Positions 12,829 to 24,215 of a stretch of 64,000 nucleotides of DNA are shown in pieces. The notes beneath the pieces were generated by a model that worked only from the letters and a program-made list of their open reading frames with translations, did no database searches and was not told where the DNA came from. A program made the translations under genes and the position numbers. Every line of letters begins with the position of its first letter. Within the stretch, counting starts at the first letter, position 1. Source of the DNA: Inonotus obliquus (taxonomy: Eukaryota; Basidiomycota; Agaricomycetes; Hymenochaetales; Hymenochaetaceae); contig JAJHTX010000010.1 in NCBI GenBank assembly GCA_032164295.1, forward strand, positions 186,001 through 250,000, written 5' to 3'.

Positions 12829-13221
12829 GAAGTGAAGAAGGAGGATTGATAGAAACGTGGGCCGTCTGTATGATCATGCTCCTCAACCTACGCTCAGTAC
12901 AAAGAGAGAATCTTCCAATGTACACTATTTTCTTGTGGAACATTTTATCTTGCTGGCCTAGTACTGACGTAGTAATTTGATGCTATGCGTTCCGAAATTG
13001 GAGGTACCGCCACATTAAACGGAAGTATCTCAGAGCGACATTGTTACCGACAGTCGTACTGAAAGAGAATGGGAAAATTGCATTCGTAGAGTATCATTCC
13101 GACCTGTTATCAAGCGCCGAGGAAGACCTGTGTTTCCTGTGCTATATATTATAAATTAGGAACTTCGGGCGTCTAAGTGTCCCTTGGGATGACTTGGAGA
13201 ATCGCGGCCCGCTGCACTTAC
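12829..13221. other. Intergenic between BTB genes B and C
   Basis: AT-rich 3' flank and promoter region; nothing coding is recognised. Confidence 0.4.
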
Positions 13222-13241
13222 TTCTGACCCCCTCGTGGCCT
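13222..13241 (+). promoter_or_regulatory. Shared upstream motif before BTB gene C
   Basis: TTCTGACCCCCTCGTGGCCT lies 79 bp before the ATG, differing at one position from the copy before gene B. A TTTTAAATAAAA stretch just downstream could serve as a TATA element. Confidence 0.45.
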
Positions 13242-13319
13242 AACGCATTGCGTTTTAAATAAAACGTAACGAGTAATCAGAAGTGTCCCTTTGCCCCTGC
13301 CTTGTTCTCAACCATCACC

Positions 13320-14307
13320 ATGTACGAGACTAGCATGACCGCAACCCCGATTGCCTCGTTCACATCCTCCCTGACCTTGGAAGAGAAAGATGTTGCATGT
13401 GAGGATGTGTCTGAGGTGCCTGCGCATGTGCCAGAGGAAGAGCCTGTTGAAGCCATTCAGTGCCGCTGCGATTCCCCTGTTTATATCTCTCCGCAGGAAA
13501 GCGACAAATTCTGGTTTGAAGATGGGAATGTCGTGTTACAGGTATGGAAAGCGCTTGTTATCTGAGTTGCGCGGAATGCATCATGATTCCTGGGCTTTAC
13601 TTATAGGCCGGTAGTACCCTTTACAAGGTCTACAAAGGGATTCTTACGCGACATTCCGAATATTTTAGATCAAGGATAACTGTAACATACCAAGCTCCGG
13701 CATCGGAACTGAAGAAAAAGGGGAGGACACTAATGACATATGGAGAGCCTCGACTTGTTGGAGTTGGTTCGGACAGTGATCCTCTCCCCGTCTTGGGGAT
13801 CAAGGAGGACGACTTTGAACTGTTGTTATCGTATATGTTCCCTGAGTAAGTAGTAGATGTGCCAATTCCAGGATGAACGAGGGCTGAAATAATATCCCGT
13901 ACAGGGATTACAACTCGCAGAATAACTTTACCGTATCGGACTGGGCCACCATCGCGGCGATATCCAAGGATCTCGAAATAACTTCCGTTCGAGGAGCCGC
14001 AATCGCCAACATCCTGAAAGCTGCTGAACCTCTTGACTTAATCGATATTGGGAAAAAGTACAAACTCGCCGAGTGTAATTCTGAAGGACTCCGCCAATTA
14101 TGTGTCAGGGAAGCTTCGTTGACGTTGAAAGAAGGGCAGAGGCTCGGGCTACAGGGTGTCATTGCAATCGCACACGGCAGAGACTTACTTTCGAAAGGCT
14201 CCAAATGGTCTGAAATTGAGGGTGTGGTATTGAAGGAAGCTAGGATTACAACCTTGAATGTGTTCGCTCGTCTTTTCAGCAGTAGGCGTCTCGGAAATGG
14301 TTTGTAG
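13320..14307 (+). CDS. BTB/POZ domain protein C
   Basis: Exons 13320-13541, 13607-13845 and 13905-14307 join to 287 residues. The leader is acidic (many Glu and Val, residues 20-60) rather than Pro-rich. The core has KFWFEDGNVVLQ, GSTLYKVYKGILTRHSEYF, DDFELLLSYMFPE and a tail with SKWSEIEG. Intron positions match paralogues A and B. Compared with B, the C-terminus is extended by about 20 residues ending in an Arg-rich stretch. The three genes form a clear tandem duplication. Confidence 0.85.
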
Positions 14308-15135
14308 ACCAGTACTAGTGTCATTTGTAAGATTAGAGCCAGTAACCGCGTTATGGGACCCTGGTCACCTGCAGATCATTGCAGATCAAAACCAAAATAG
14401 TTAATCTTTGCTGTTTATAGGGATTAGTCAAGTCACGCGTGATTGCCTTCTAAGGGCAAAGGTTAGCACTGATGGTTGACAACCAGTAACACCGTGACAT
14501 TCTATCTGGAATATCTGATACATCAGCTGAGAAATCACGACATAAAGGGCTATTTTGCCTAGATATAGAAGGAGTCTAGACTTCTCTGATGGTGTGACCC
14601 AGGGTTAGTAACAAGCGGTAGCCCTACCGCAGGTTGCGCTACCAGTGCATCCGAGCACGCCCTTATATATGCCTTGGATCACGAGATATAAGCCTTGGAT
14701 TACGAGATATAAGCAAAACTTAGATTGTTCCGTGAGCCGCCTGACATAACCCTGCCGGTGCTCGGCAGGATTACCTCCAGCTGGGTCAGGCTGCCGCTCG
14801 GCATGCCACGCGGTTGCGCACAGCCCCCGTCTGGGCTGTGACCAGCCCCGGGCGTGGCGCATACACACACCACACCTCCGGCTGTCCGACCAAGACCCAC
14901 CCACACTCGCCCGTTCCCAACACATCCAATGCTTGACTTATCACTCGACATCACGCCCTCCGCAGAGCATTCATGACCATCAACATCCGGTGTTTTCATT
15001 TTTGACTCGGTGAAGATTGTACAAATGATAGAAATGGGTGCTCGACGGATGACATTGGAGAGCAATCCAGATGTACGTCTACTCTCTATGCACGTAGACG
15101 GCGGACTGAAAGAACGACTCATCAGACCTTAGATA
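14308..15135. other. Non-coding stretch with a GC-rich block
   Basis: No gene recognised. Roughly 14740-14920 is GC-rich with minus-strand open frames lacking known motifs. A 21-bp tandem duplication lies at 14671-14712. Confidence 0.35.
14671..14712. repeat. 21-bp tandem duplication
   Basis: Two adjacent copies of GCCTTGGAT(C/T)ACGAGATATAA differ at one base. Likely a small slippage or repair footprint. Confidence 0.6.
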
Positions 15136-15709
15136 ATGTATGTGGGTCAAGTTCAGCTACTTGCTCTGCAGGAACGTGCCTACCCCCACTTTCAGCCCGA
15201 ACAGCACCATCGTACCATGTCTTCGCAGCCCCACCAGCAGCACCAGCACCAACAGCAATGGATTTTGCAGGCGCAGACTCAACAAATCGGCGGTGCACCT
15301 TTCTTACAGGTGCCGACACAAAGGGCAGTAAACACAACACATTCAGGAGCTTTGCGCAAATTTTCCCCCATACTCGTCAGGCGGCGGGAATTCTGAGCTC
15401 GAGCATGACCTTGAGAGTGACGACTTCATTTATCACGAGGACTTTGATAATTGCTCGAATGATGAAGATGCGTCGGGTGGGCACGTCCACCACCTTGGCA
15501 TCCCAGCGAGCGGCTCTCCGATTCCCGAGTTACAATTCACCCAGAGAGTATCCGGAATGCCATCTGACTTCATGCGCGCGAATGTCATGCTTTATGGTAC
15601 GAACCCTTCAAACTGGCCAATGGGAATCGGCGGGCTACCAGGAGGCGGCGGCTTTATGGATACTAGTACCGGTCCAGGAACAGGTCCAGCTGGCTCCTCT
15701 TTGACTTGA
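15136..15709 (+). pseudogene. Gln/His-rich protein fragment
   Basis: The frame from the ATG at 15136 (or 15217) is rich in Gln and His. A GT..AG segment at 15310-15346 is only 37 nt, short for an intron, but its removal continues the frame to a TGA at 15709. That adds an acidic block (about SELEHDLESDDF) and a Gly/Pro-rich tail. Such low-complexity sequence is typical of transcription regulators, but no DNA-binding domain is seen. It may be a truncated gene, since it lies next to several broken genes. The model is tentative. Confidence 0.35.
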
Positions 15710-16020
15710 ATGGGTGGCAGCGGCGGTAGGGGTAAAGCGGCTATGGTCTTCTCTGACTGTTGCAACAGAACTGTGCTGAACTTGTTGCACGAAGTCACCA
15801 GTCACAATCGGCCCCTGAAAGCCCTTTGGCGCAGTTAGCAATGCAAGGGCATTGTGCCAGTGAAATTCTCCACGGACGGATTAGGCTGATATCTCATGAA
15901 ATAAAGAAAAGACACCGCACTCGAGCCGCATGTGGCCATCAGCCTGCAGTTCGGCCATCTGATGGCCTTATTTTGCTTACCCGGCTACCTCACTGGTTTT
16001 TTCCACCTTTTTCTGGTGGT

Positions 16021-16152
16021 TCACGCCATTCCTCGAGCAACTTAGTGAATGGTGTGAGCCCGGCTAATAGGTGGTGAATCCGCGGATTGGGTGCTAGCCG
16101 GGCTCACGCCATTCTCTAAGCAAATATTGAATGGTGTGAGCCCGGCTAGCAC
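16021..16152. repeat. Nested stem-loop repeats
   Basis: A 24-bp arm at 16091-16114 pairs with 16129-16152 with one mismatch around a 14-nt loop. A further copy of the same sequence at 16047-16066 can pair with either arm, and TCACGCCATT at 16021-16030 pairs with 16048-16057. The unit, containing GTGAGCCCGGCTAGCAC, looks like the end of a small inverted-repeat element. It lies directly upstream of the truncated ATG11-like gene. Confidence 0.6.
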
Positions 16153-16281
16153 CTCAGGTCCTGTGAGTCTCACTTCTCTTTATTTTTTGCCGGTTTCCCT
16201 TGTATCTGATGCTCCCTTCCAGCCTGCCTTTGTCATCCCTCTCCTCCCTCTCCCCTTACCTCCCCTACACTGCATCTCCAT

Positions 16282-17624
16282 GCAAAGACGGTAGTTTAGA
16301 ACAGTTTCCTCAAAATGCCATCTTAGCATATCTCTCAGACGGGCATCGCTTGACGAATGAGAATGTACGCGATCTGGCTGGGGTGCAAGATGATGTGAGT
16401 CCCCTTCTCATACTTCTCATGCTAAGCACTCATTGCCTCCCAGACAATATATGTCTTTAATAAGTTCTATTTGGATTACGATTTGCACGAGGTTTTACGT
16501 GAGCTGCGTGTCCAGCCTCGTTTACAACCACAAATTGAAGGTAAGCACTCGACTCTGCAATGTCACCACTTATCAATTGTGAGGCAGATATGTCCTCATT
16601 GACGCCTCCGTTCCGCCCACAACAACTTACCAAAGCTTACCTTCACACCGCTCACCTGCATTACGACGCGGTCTCACACATCGTGGACACAATTCGACAG
16701 CAGAACATCGCTCTCAGTATAGCTTCACGTAGCCTCGATCTAAATATCCTAGCTCTTTCTGAGGCGTTTGAACCATTCTCACAGAATGCACAACAGCCCC
16801 TCACAAAGCAGAGACAGCTGCTCTCCGCTCTCGACGCAGATCTAATTGCTATCTCTGTCGTCTAGATACATCCTGTGCTTCTTAGTGTCAATGTGCGAAA
16901 AGCGATGGAAGCCGGGAAGCGGAAACGGACTCTAGGCGATTATGTGGATAACGACAAAATGCGCAACGTTGTTGAAGGTTGTGCGAAGTTGAACAGTGCG
17001 CTACAGCATTCTATATGTTTAGTAGAAGATTCCATTAAGCCTTATTCTCAGACACTTTGACGCAACGATACAGCCAAACCTATGAATGCATGGACCGCCT
17101 GACTGATGGTGCCGACCGGATCCGTTCGACACTACAGACGAATCGTATCCTTGAAAGTGCGGAATCATGCGAGCGACATGCACATAATGCCTTCGAGAAA
17201 ATTAGCGACATAGTTTCCCGAATCGACACAACCAACTCTGACACGCTTTATCCCGAGCTGAAGCACGTAGATGCTCTCCTGCGCAAGGAGCTTGAAAGTA
17301 TCGCCGATACCAAGAATCTTTCAACAGAACTCTGCATCGGAGCTCTCCGAAGAATCAGTGTGCTTAACGCGGATCTAGTGCAGCTTCCGACTCTTATGGG
17401 CGCGCTTCAAGTTGATTTCCACGCGAAAAGCAACTTCAACCATATTCAACGACTGCACAATATGGTCTATGCTTATGGAGCGACTGTAATTGAGATCGTC
17501 CGGCAAAAGGAATTTTCACGTTTCTTCTACCAACGTGCTCAGTGAAGTTAACCTCTGCGGAGCGTCGCGGGCGCCAAATTTATCTCGGTGAGGTACATGG
17601 GCAGCTGCCGTTTGAACCTCGCGG
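16282..17624 (+). pseudogene. ATG11: ATG11-like autophagy scaffold, 5' segment
   Basis: Translated exons match my recollection of the N-terminal half of fungal Atg11: LAYLSDGHRLTNENVRDLAG, then after an intron IYVFNKFYLDYDL, then after another intron TPPFRPQQL and a long helical region with RRISVLNADLVQLP and YAYGATVIEIVR. Atg11 is the scaffold of selective autophagy that binds cargo receptors and Atg1/Atg9. This copy is broken. The first exon is not found, there is a TAG at 16863, the frame shifts near 17057, a short deletion and shift lie near 17541, and an LTR-type element follows at 17625. Apart from these breaks the coding sequence is well preserved, so decay is fairly recent. Confidence 0.8.
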
Positions 17625-20600
17625 TAAAGAGTAATACCGGAGGCTACGATCGATATGGGCTTAATTCTGCGATTCTACCGCTTCTTCCAATTAACAATAC
17701 TTCTGCAATTCTACCGCTTCTTACTTCTCTTCGGACCACGGTACTTCTGCCGTCCTATCTACGCCTGCGGTTCCAACAAAGTACGAGGCTTCTGCGATTC
17801 GACAAGGCTGAGAGCGATTGAGAACTGGTCCACTTCTGCGCCAATACCGAATCACCAATCCCTACGCCCGTCTTCCATCATAGTACCGAACCACCAGACT
17901 TCGATACCGATGATACCGATACCGTACCGTCCACCCGTCCTGATACCGACGCTTAATACTCCACACCTAGTCGATACTACGCCCTCGACAGCCCATACCA
18001 TAGAAAAAGGCTCACAAAGCTGCACTCGGTCTGCCATACGTTTCTGCGAAGAGTTGGATCATGGTCGAGGCTCCAAGCCCGACGGTATGCCCTTCCGAAC
18101 CGCCATGCATCGATACCGACGATACTGGTGTTGATACCGATGGTCCGCTCCGGTACCGGAGTTCGTTACGTGTGCTAGGTCGAGACCACGCCATCGGAGA
18201 TCTACGTCGAGAGGAAGGTTGGGAAATGAATCAAGTCCACCGTACGCTGCTTCGATCTCGGAGGAGGCCATCGATCCGACTCGGAGGGGAAGCCAAGCAA
18301 TGCCCAGTCGAGTCAGGCGATGCGTACCGGTCGATATAGAGGGGCTAGAGCGATGCTCAGGGACGATCCCAGGGTACTGATTGGTACCGAACGGTAGAGT
18401 ACCCCATTGCCAAGGTTGGGTTGTACCGACACGTCAACATCGGAGCACGCCGTCCGATCGATCGGTAGACGCTAAATGTGCGAGATCGCGTCCGGTACCG
18501 GAGGTACCGAGACGAGGGGTGTATGGTTTTAAGTGGGGGAGGGCTAATATGTGCCGGTACTTAACCAGTACGGTCACGGTACTTGTTGTCTATGAAATGG
18601 GGGAGTGAATGGATGGGCCAGAAGCGAAGAGTATGTGATTCTGGTATGAAAAGGACAGTTTAGAACGTGGGAAAAACTTCGGTACAGGTCGGTATGAGAG
18701 AGAACGTAGCAAAACAAGAGTCTAATACCGTGGGAAAAACCTCGGTACAGGTCGGTACAGAAAGAAAGGGGTCGGTACGTGAAGGTATGTTGTCAAACAA
18801 GAAGATCAGTACAGAAACAAAAGGATGACGTGCAGAATACGAAGGATAACAAAACGTCGGTACCGTGGGAAAAACGTCGGTACAGGTCGGTACTGCAAGG
18901 AAACAGCTAGCACGGGGTGGTATAGCGAGAAACTGAATGGGAGAGACTGGTGGATGAAGGTGTTGACTGGACTGGGAAGCAAACCTGAGCCCTCACACGG
19001 GAGGCTAACTCTGAAGGTTCACTTGAGACGGAACTGGGATGGGACTGGGACGAAGCTTGAGATGAGACTGAGATGGAACTGAGAAGGGGGTGAGGAAACC
19101 CGAGCCCTCACGTTAGAGGCTAGCTCCTAAGATTACCTGGAGAGCTACTACGTACAGGAGGAGATATTTATACTACTGTACCGTAGTTAGCTCATAAATC
19201 CAAAAGGAGAAAGTAGAAAGGAAGATCAAAACAAAGAAAAGTCTGAAGAAAAATGTAACAATGAAAGTGAACATTGCAGCGCCATCAGGGGGACAACAAG
19301 AAAGGGTTAGGGAGGACAAGATACCAATGAAAACGTAGCATATAGTACCCCTGGATGAAAAGTCCTCAGGACAAGAGATCTGCGCCCCTGCTGATTGATA
19401 CCGACACGTTTCTGGTGGTACCGGACCTGAAAACCTTAACAGATACTGACCCTGAGCTTCCCCAAAGAACCGCCATGCATAATCCAACCATCAGGAATGA
19501 ATACCAGAGAGGAAGACGTCTGATCCATGTCATGAGAGCATGTCGAATTGCCAAATTGTCTTGGTACCGGGTTTCTCGGCACTCGGTACTCTCGGTATTC
19601 TCGGTACCGGGTTTCTTGGCGCTCGGTACCGGTACTCTCGGCGTTCGGTACTTCGAGAAATGGGACCGGCAGTTTCTCTGGGTGTGCTGGTGGATACTGG
19701 AAGGTGTAGATGGGACAGTACCGTAGCATGGGATAAGTGTAGACTGGGATACCGGGCTCGATACTGAGCTCAGCCGCACGTAGTTCTCTTCAACGCCCAG
19801 ACTGACGCCGCACGGATCATGATACTGGGACAAAGGTAAATCAGGATGACGTGCTTCTCCTACGACAGGGACATCGCCAGGAGCGCCCATGCGGTAGCTT
19901 GAGACACGTCCTTAATTTAGCGCTGGTCGACGTCGGTATCGCCGCCCTACCTCGGTATCACTCGTCGTGAGTTTTCGTTGGGTTCTTGTCTCGTCCCACC
20001 CTATTCTTAGCTACCCCCTGATAAAACTTCTTATTCATTCATCGTCTTATGTTTCCCCTGATTGTAATTTTACATTCAATTCGACTTTATGTTCCATTTC
20101 TTGTACCGGATTACGGTACGATTCGACTTGTAAAAACCCCCCATTTGGTATCTTGAATGGCTACGGTATTATGGTATTTATAGCCTGCATGTTCTACTGT
20201 AGCAGACCAGCTAATCTGAGAGGAACTTCCAGAGTGAAGGTCTGGGTTTTGCTCATCTCGTTCAAGTCCCCGTTCGTTCGTCTCGTCTCGTAGTCACCGG
20301 TATCGATACCGGTAGTCGTCGTTCTCGTCTTCGTCGCCCTCGTCTCTCGTCTCACGACCAGTCCCATCAGAAACACCTCCTCAGCTCGTCTCCTCTACTG
20401 CTTCGTTCTCTCTACCGTAATACCGGACACCAGACGACTCGGTATCGACGGATTCGCCTCGGTATTGATCGTCTCCTGATACCTCTCCTCTTGAGCGGTC
20501 ACCTATAGTCTCCTGTACTCATCAATCCAGCCAGGCCCTACTATTCTCTCTTGACGACTTGTCTGTGACTGTACGACTTAGTACCGCCACGTACCGGCCC

Positions 20601-20669
20601 TCCCAACGCATCTAAATCGTACCCCCCTCATCCGGTATTTCTAATACCGGCCGCGTTCTCGCACATTCA
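17625..20669 (-). mobile_element. Diverged LTR-type insertion splitting the ATG11-like gene
   Basis: Flanked by a perfect 4-bp duplication GCGG (17621-17624 and 20670-20673). Removing the insert and one copy joins the gene in frame (PRG then LDDF). The right end reads, on the minus strand, TGAATGTGCGAGAACGCG, closely similar to the TAAATGTGCGAGATCGCG end of the LTR family elsewhere in the window. The left end TAAAGAG corresponds to the other LTR terminus. Without the nested 1.32-kb copy the insert is about 1.7 kb, the size of a solo LTR from an older related subfamily. No internal coding region is seen. Confidence 0.75.
18473..19792 (-). mobile_element. Solo LTR nested in an older insertion
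   Basis: A 1320-bp copy of the LTR found at both ends of the element at 30184-36009, in the same orientation as those copies. It is flanked by the 4-bp duplication ACGC (18469-18472 and 19793-19796). No internal region remains, so this is a solo LTR left by LTR-LTR recombination. It is nested inside the insertion at 17625-20669 and is therefore younger than it. Confidence 0.85.
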
Positions 20670-21236
20670 GCGGACTGGATGATTTCGTGCCTACCATCGA
20701 TTTCTCACCATCTGGAGGAAAAGGTATTGATGGAGACCAGAGATATATGCTCGAACGTGTGGATGTGGAAGCTTTCATACAAGTCCTTGGCGAGCTTGAT
20801 CAGAAGTTGCAAGCCGAACCTCGCACTCCCACTTATTTGCTGAAGGAGACACGTGCAGCATTTATAAAGCTTATTGAAAGGATGGATGGGATTGAAGCAT
20901 CCTTTGAGAAAGTAGTGGAACGTTCACGTATGCAAATTCATTCACATCTCACTCCCCTTGTAAAATCTGATTGCAACTGAGTAGTACTATCGTCCTACCG
21001 CATGTCACTGTCTTGGAGAAGATGTGAGTACTCCGCCCCATGTATTCCATGCTTGCTCAGCTGATCATTGATTACTGTAGAAACCGAAGCGGACAAGGTG
21101 GCATTTTACGACCTCTCCGAATGAGTTACGTCTCTCGAAAAGGAGTATGCCGAGAAGGAAGGTGCTTTCGCAAAGGAGCGAGAGCAATACGAGGCCGAAA
21201 TCGCTCAACTCAAAGAACAGTTGTACAATTTGTCGG
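20670..21236 (+). pseudogene. ATG11: ATG11-like gene, middle segment
   Basis: Resumes exactly after the target duplication with LDDFVPTIDFSPSGG and continues with helical sequence (LERVDVEAFIQVLGELDQKL). After a probable intron comes a coiled-coil stretch with KEYAEKEGAFAKEREQYEAE. A TGA interrupts the coil near 21119. The segment ends where sequence of a different gene, a HECT ligase, begins. Confidence 0.75.
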
Positions 21237-23169
21237 AATCAACCCGTCGCATTTTAGACAAAAGCTTTTCGCAATTGTCCTTCCGTGGTGGAAAAGCACC
21301 TGCTCACGCATCTGCAAAGAGCCAGGGCTCTCTACTTGGCGCTGAGCAAAGTCCCTCCAGACCTCATCACTCAACGCTGTCTGGATGCCCTAGCCTTTGT
21401 CTTTGGGACCAATGTGCTTACTTCATTGTTTTTCTTGACGGAGCATAAGCTACCAGCCGGACCGAAGAGAATCATGGCGAAGAAATGAAAGGGCAAGGAG
21501 AAGCAGGCCCTCCAATCCTACTATCTCGTCGTCTTGCTTCTTGGTCTCCTTGATTGCCAGACACTGCTGAAAACCGCAGAGAATAGCGCATAATGGACTC
21601 CATCGCAGGCTTATTGGATGCAGTGACACGGCCACCAAAAAGCTTGAGGGGAGACTTCAAGAAGAAAGAAGAGTCTGGCGAGACACCTTCGGCAACTACA
21701 GAGATACAAGCTCAAGAGAGCGTTCCCAGTGCTCCAGCTTCGGCCGCTGCAACGGAGGCTCCTGCAGCTGCGACTAATGCCACTGGTAGGAGTTCTTAAT
21801 GTCTTCAATGTTATCGTTTTGACTTAGATTTTGCTTTATGATCCACAACAGAACCGTCCCCAGCTCAGCCACCTGAAGCATCAGGGAGCAACCCAACAAC
21901 AGTAGAGTCTGTCGAAGAAAAGATCCTGTTGGCTAACCCTCCCCAAACTCCTCATCCCGCGCTTCGATGCATCGTCAACATTCTTACCATTGGGGAGTGT
22001 TCTGGACGAACATTCCAACATACTCTGGCACTCATTCAACACCTATCATTCTTACCGGATGCAAGGGATGTCATCACCCAGGAACTAAAGCTTAAAGCGC
22101 ACGACCTCATACTCAGTCTTTCCGCAGACCTGGATGTATTAATCTTAGCACTGCAAACTGGCCAGGCAAAGTTCTTTGTGTCTTAAAAACGATTGATTAC
22201 ACGTATAACAACCGAGGCTGGTGCGAGCGGTTCCGCTGAAATGCCAATGAGCGATCGCATTCGTGAAACTTACGAAACTTTCCGATTTACATCTCTTTGC
22301 AGGAAACTCAGCGAATGTCTTACAGTCGTTGAAAGTAGGGACAACGTGGAGCATATTCCGACAATACTCCTGCCGTTGATAAAAGTTGATGGTCTTCTGC
22401 AAGATTGTTGGCGCGAAAAATTCCCCTCCGGCTCTTGTTCCGGGTTCTCCTCGCTCGCCGCTTCCATTTGAGCAGTCTGTGGAAGAGTTGTTCGTCTCAT
22501 TCACCGACGAGCACCGCAAGGTCTTGAACATGATCGAAATAGCCCTTCGCTAATGTCAGGCTCGTTCTGTTGCTTGTACAAGAACCCTAGGGTTCTTGAC
22601 TTTGACAACAAGCGCATCAACGTTAACCAGCAGCTCCACACGCGACCGTACCCCAGGGAACACTATGCGCCTCTTCAAGTTAATGTGCGCCGCGCACGAG
22701 TGTTCAAAGACCGCTTTCAATGTTCCATGCCTTCCAACACAAGACTGGTGACCAAATGAAGTATGGAAAGCTCAGAGTACGGTTCTATGCTGAGGAGGGT
22801 GTCGATGCGGAAGGAGTTACGCGTAAATGGTTCCTAATTCTTACTCGCCAGATGTTCAACTCGAACTATGCTCTATTCGAACCCTGCGCAGCCGACAGGC
22901 AAACGTACCAACCAAGCCGGCCGTCCGAGATCAATCTTAATCATCAAACATACTTCAAGCTTGTCGCGAGAGTCATTGGGGAAGCTATTTATGATGGGCG
23001 GCTAATGGATGCTCACTTCGCAAGAAGCTTGTATCGTATGCTTCTTGGTAAACGTGTTGACTATCGTGATGTGGAATGGGTGGATTCAGATCATTTCAAG
23101 TCGTTGTGCTGGATTCTTGAGAATGACTTGACCGTTTTGGACCTGACTTTCATCACTGAACCTGATGAG
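21237..23169 (+). pseudogene. TOM1/HUWE1-type HECT ubiquitin ligase fragment
   Basis: The order is helical-repeat sequence (VEKHLLTHLQRARALYLALS, LITQRCLDALAFVF), a Ser/Ala/Thr linker, RTFQHTLALIQHLSFLPDARD, and then the HECT N-lobe (KYGKLRVRFYAEEGVDAEGV, NYALFEPCAADRQTYQP, VARVIGEAIYDGRLMDA, CWILENDLTVLDLTF). The C-lobe with the catalytic Cys is missing, so no thioester can form. Stops and frame changes occur, for example the TGA near 21486. An intron-like segment at about 21786-21851 shows this came from genomic DNA rather than a retrocopy. It lies inside, and in the same direction as, the ATG11-like gene. Confidence 0.8.
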
Positions 23170-23228
23170 GTCTGTATCCTTTCTCTTTTGTCAAACTGCT
23201 GACTACTGACGCTCTGTTTCTTCGTTAG

Positions 23229-23835
23229 CATCGAAACCTACACAAGAAGCTGAGACGCTGCGACTCGAACTTTCGCAAATGCACGAAGAGCATGAGGAAG
23301 TGAAGACACTCGAAGCAACTCACACGAAACTTGTAGCTCAGCTACTTGCTGATCAGACAGAAGCATTGCGCAGTCTTGCTGAGGTGTGATTCTCTGGGCG
23401 CAAATTGAGGCAGCTCGCTCAGAGAACTGCAAGAAGTGAATGAGCAGAAGGAACATCTGCTTTGTGCACAGGCTCTTGAGCATGATCGTATCATGAGGGA
23501 TCATATCAGAGGCAGATGGCAACTGAGCTGTACTTGAACAGCGATTCTTCAAGACACGGGCGCAGCTTGAGGCGAACGAGCGACAGCTGAAGAAAGCTCG
23601 TGCAGAGATCGAGCTCTTGAGTGCTGACGCAGTGGGCCTTCGAGAGGAGTTGCAGAGAATGGAGCACGAGTTGCGCGAGGCGAGGCACATTGAACGGGTC
23701 CTTCGGAATGACCTATTGGAAGGGTGAGCACTACAGTCGGACTACAGACTACAGATCGCCGATTGTGACCGTCTTGTTGCACAGATACTAGACGTGACCA
23801 TCACATTCCGCAATTACCATCCACTCCACTCAGGA
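23229..23835 (+). pseudogene. ATG11: ATG11-like gene, 3' coiled-coil segment
   Basis: Right after the HECT fragment the coiled coil returns: LRLELSQMHEEHEEVKTLEA, then, after stops and frame shifts near 23388 and 23523, KKARAEIELLSADAVGLREE and a final part with LVAQILDVTITFRN. This is the order expected in an Atg11 C-terminal half. Only part of the family's length is present and the conserved C-terminal domain is not seen. Confidence 0.7.
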
Positions 23836-23839
23836 TGGC

Positions 23840-24215
23840 GTAAACGTTGAAGGCGCTTATGTGTGCTGGCGCTTTGGACTGCATTCTTTGGTTTAGAAGT
23901 GATAGATTTTGACGCCTACGTTGATCTCCGGTCCGATTCATACACGATTCATAAAATCTTTTTACAGGAAGTTTGCTCATGACAGTTGACTGGGAGAAGG
24001 TATTAGAGAACAGCTGATGGTTTTCTTTGTATTGTAGTAGTGTTGAATAAGTTTCTCTTGTTGCGAAATGTGTGTTGTGAGTGAAATGTCTGTGACTCGG
24101 ATATGTGTGACATGTCTGTGATGCTGCTGTCGTCGTCGTGCCCGTGAGGTTTCACTCTCTACCTTTGCCCATCAACTGCCCATCAACTCACAACTACATA
24201 ACCTACCTACCTCCA
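23840..24215. other. Interval before the tyrosine recombinase gene
   Basis: No coding sequence recognised. Contains TG/GT-rich stretches (about 24060-24130) and a short repeated TGCCCATCAACT just before the recombinase start. It probably holds the left end of the putative two-gene mobile element. Confidence 0.35.

Noticed and set aside
16091..16152. Hairpin as a Helitron 3' end
   Set aside because: No CTRR-type terminus follows the stem, and no Rep/helicase sequence is present.
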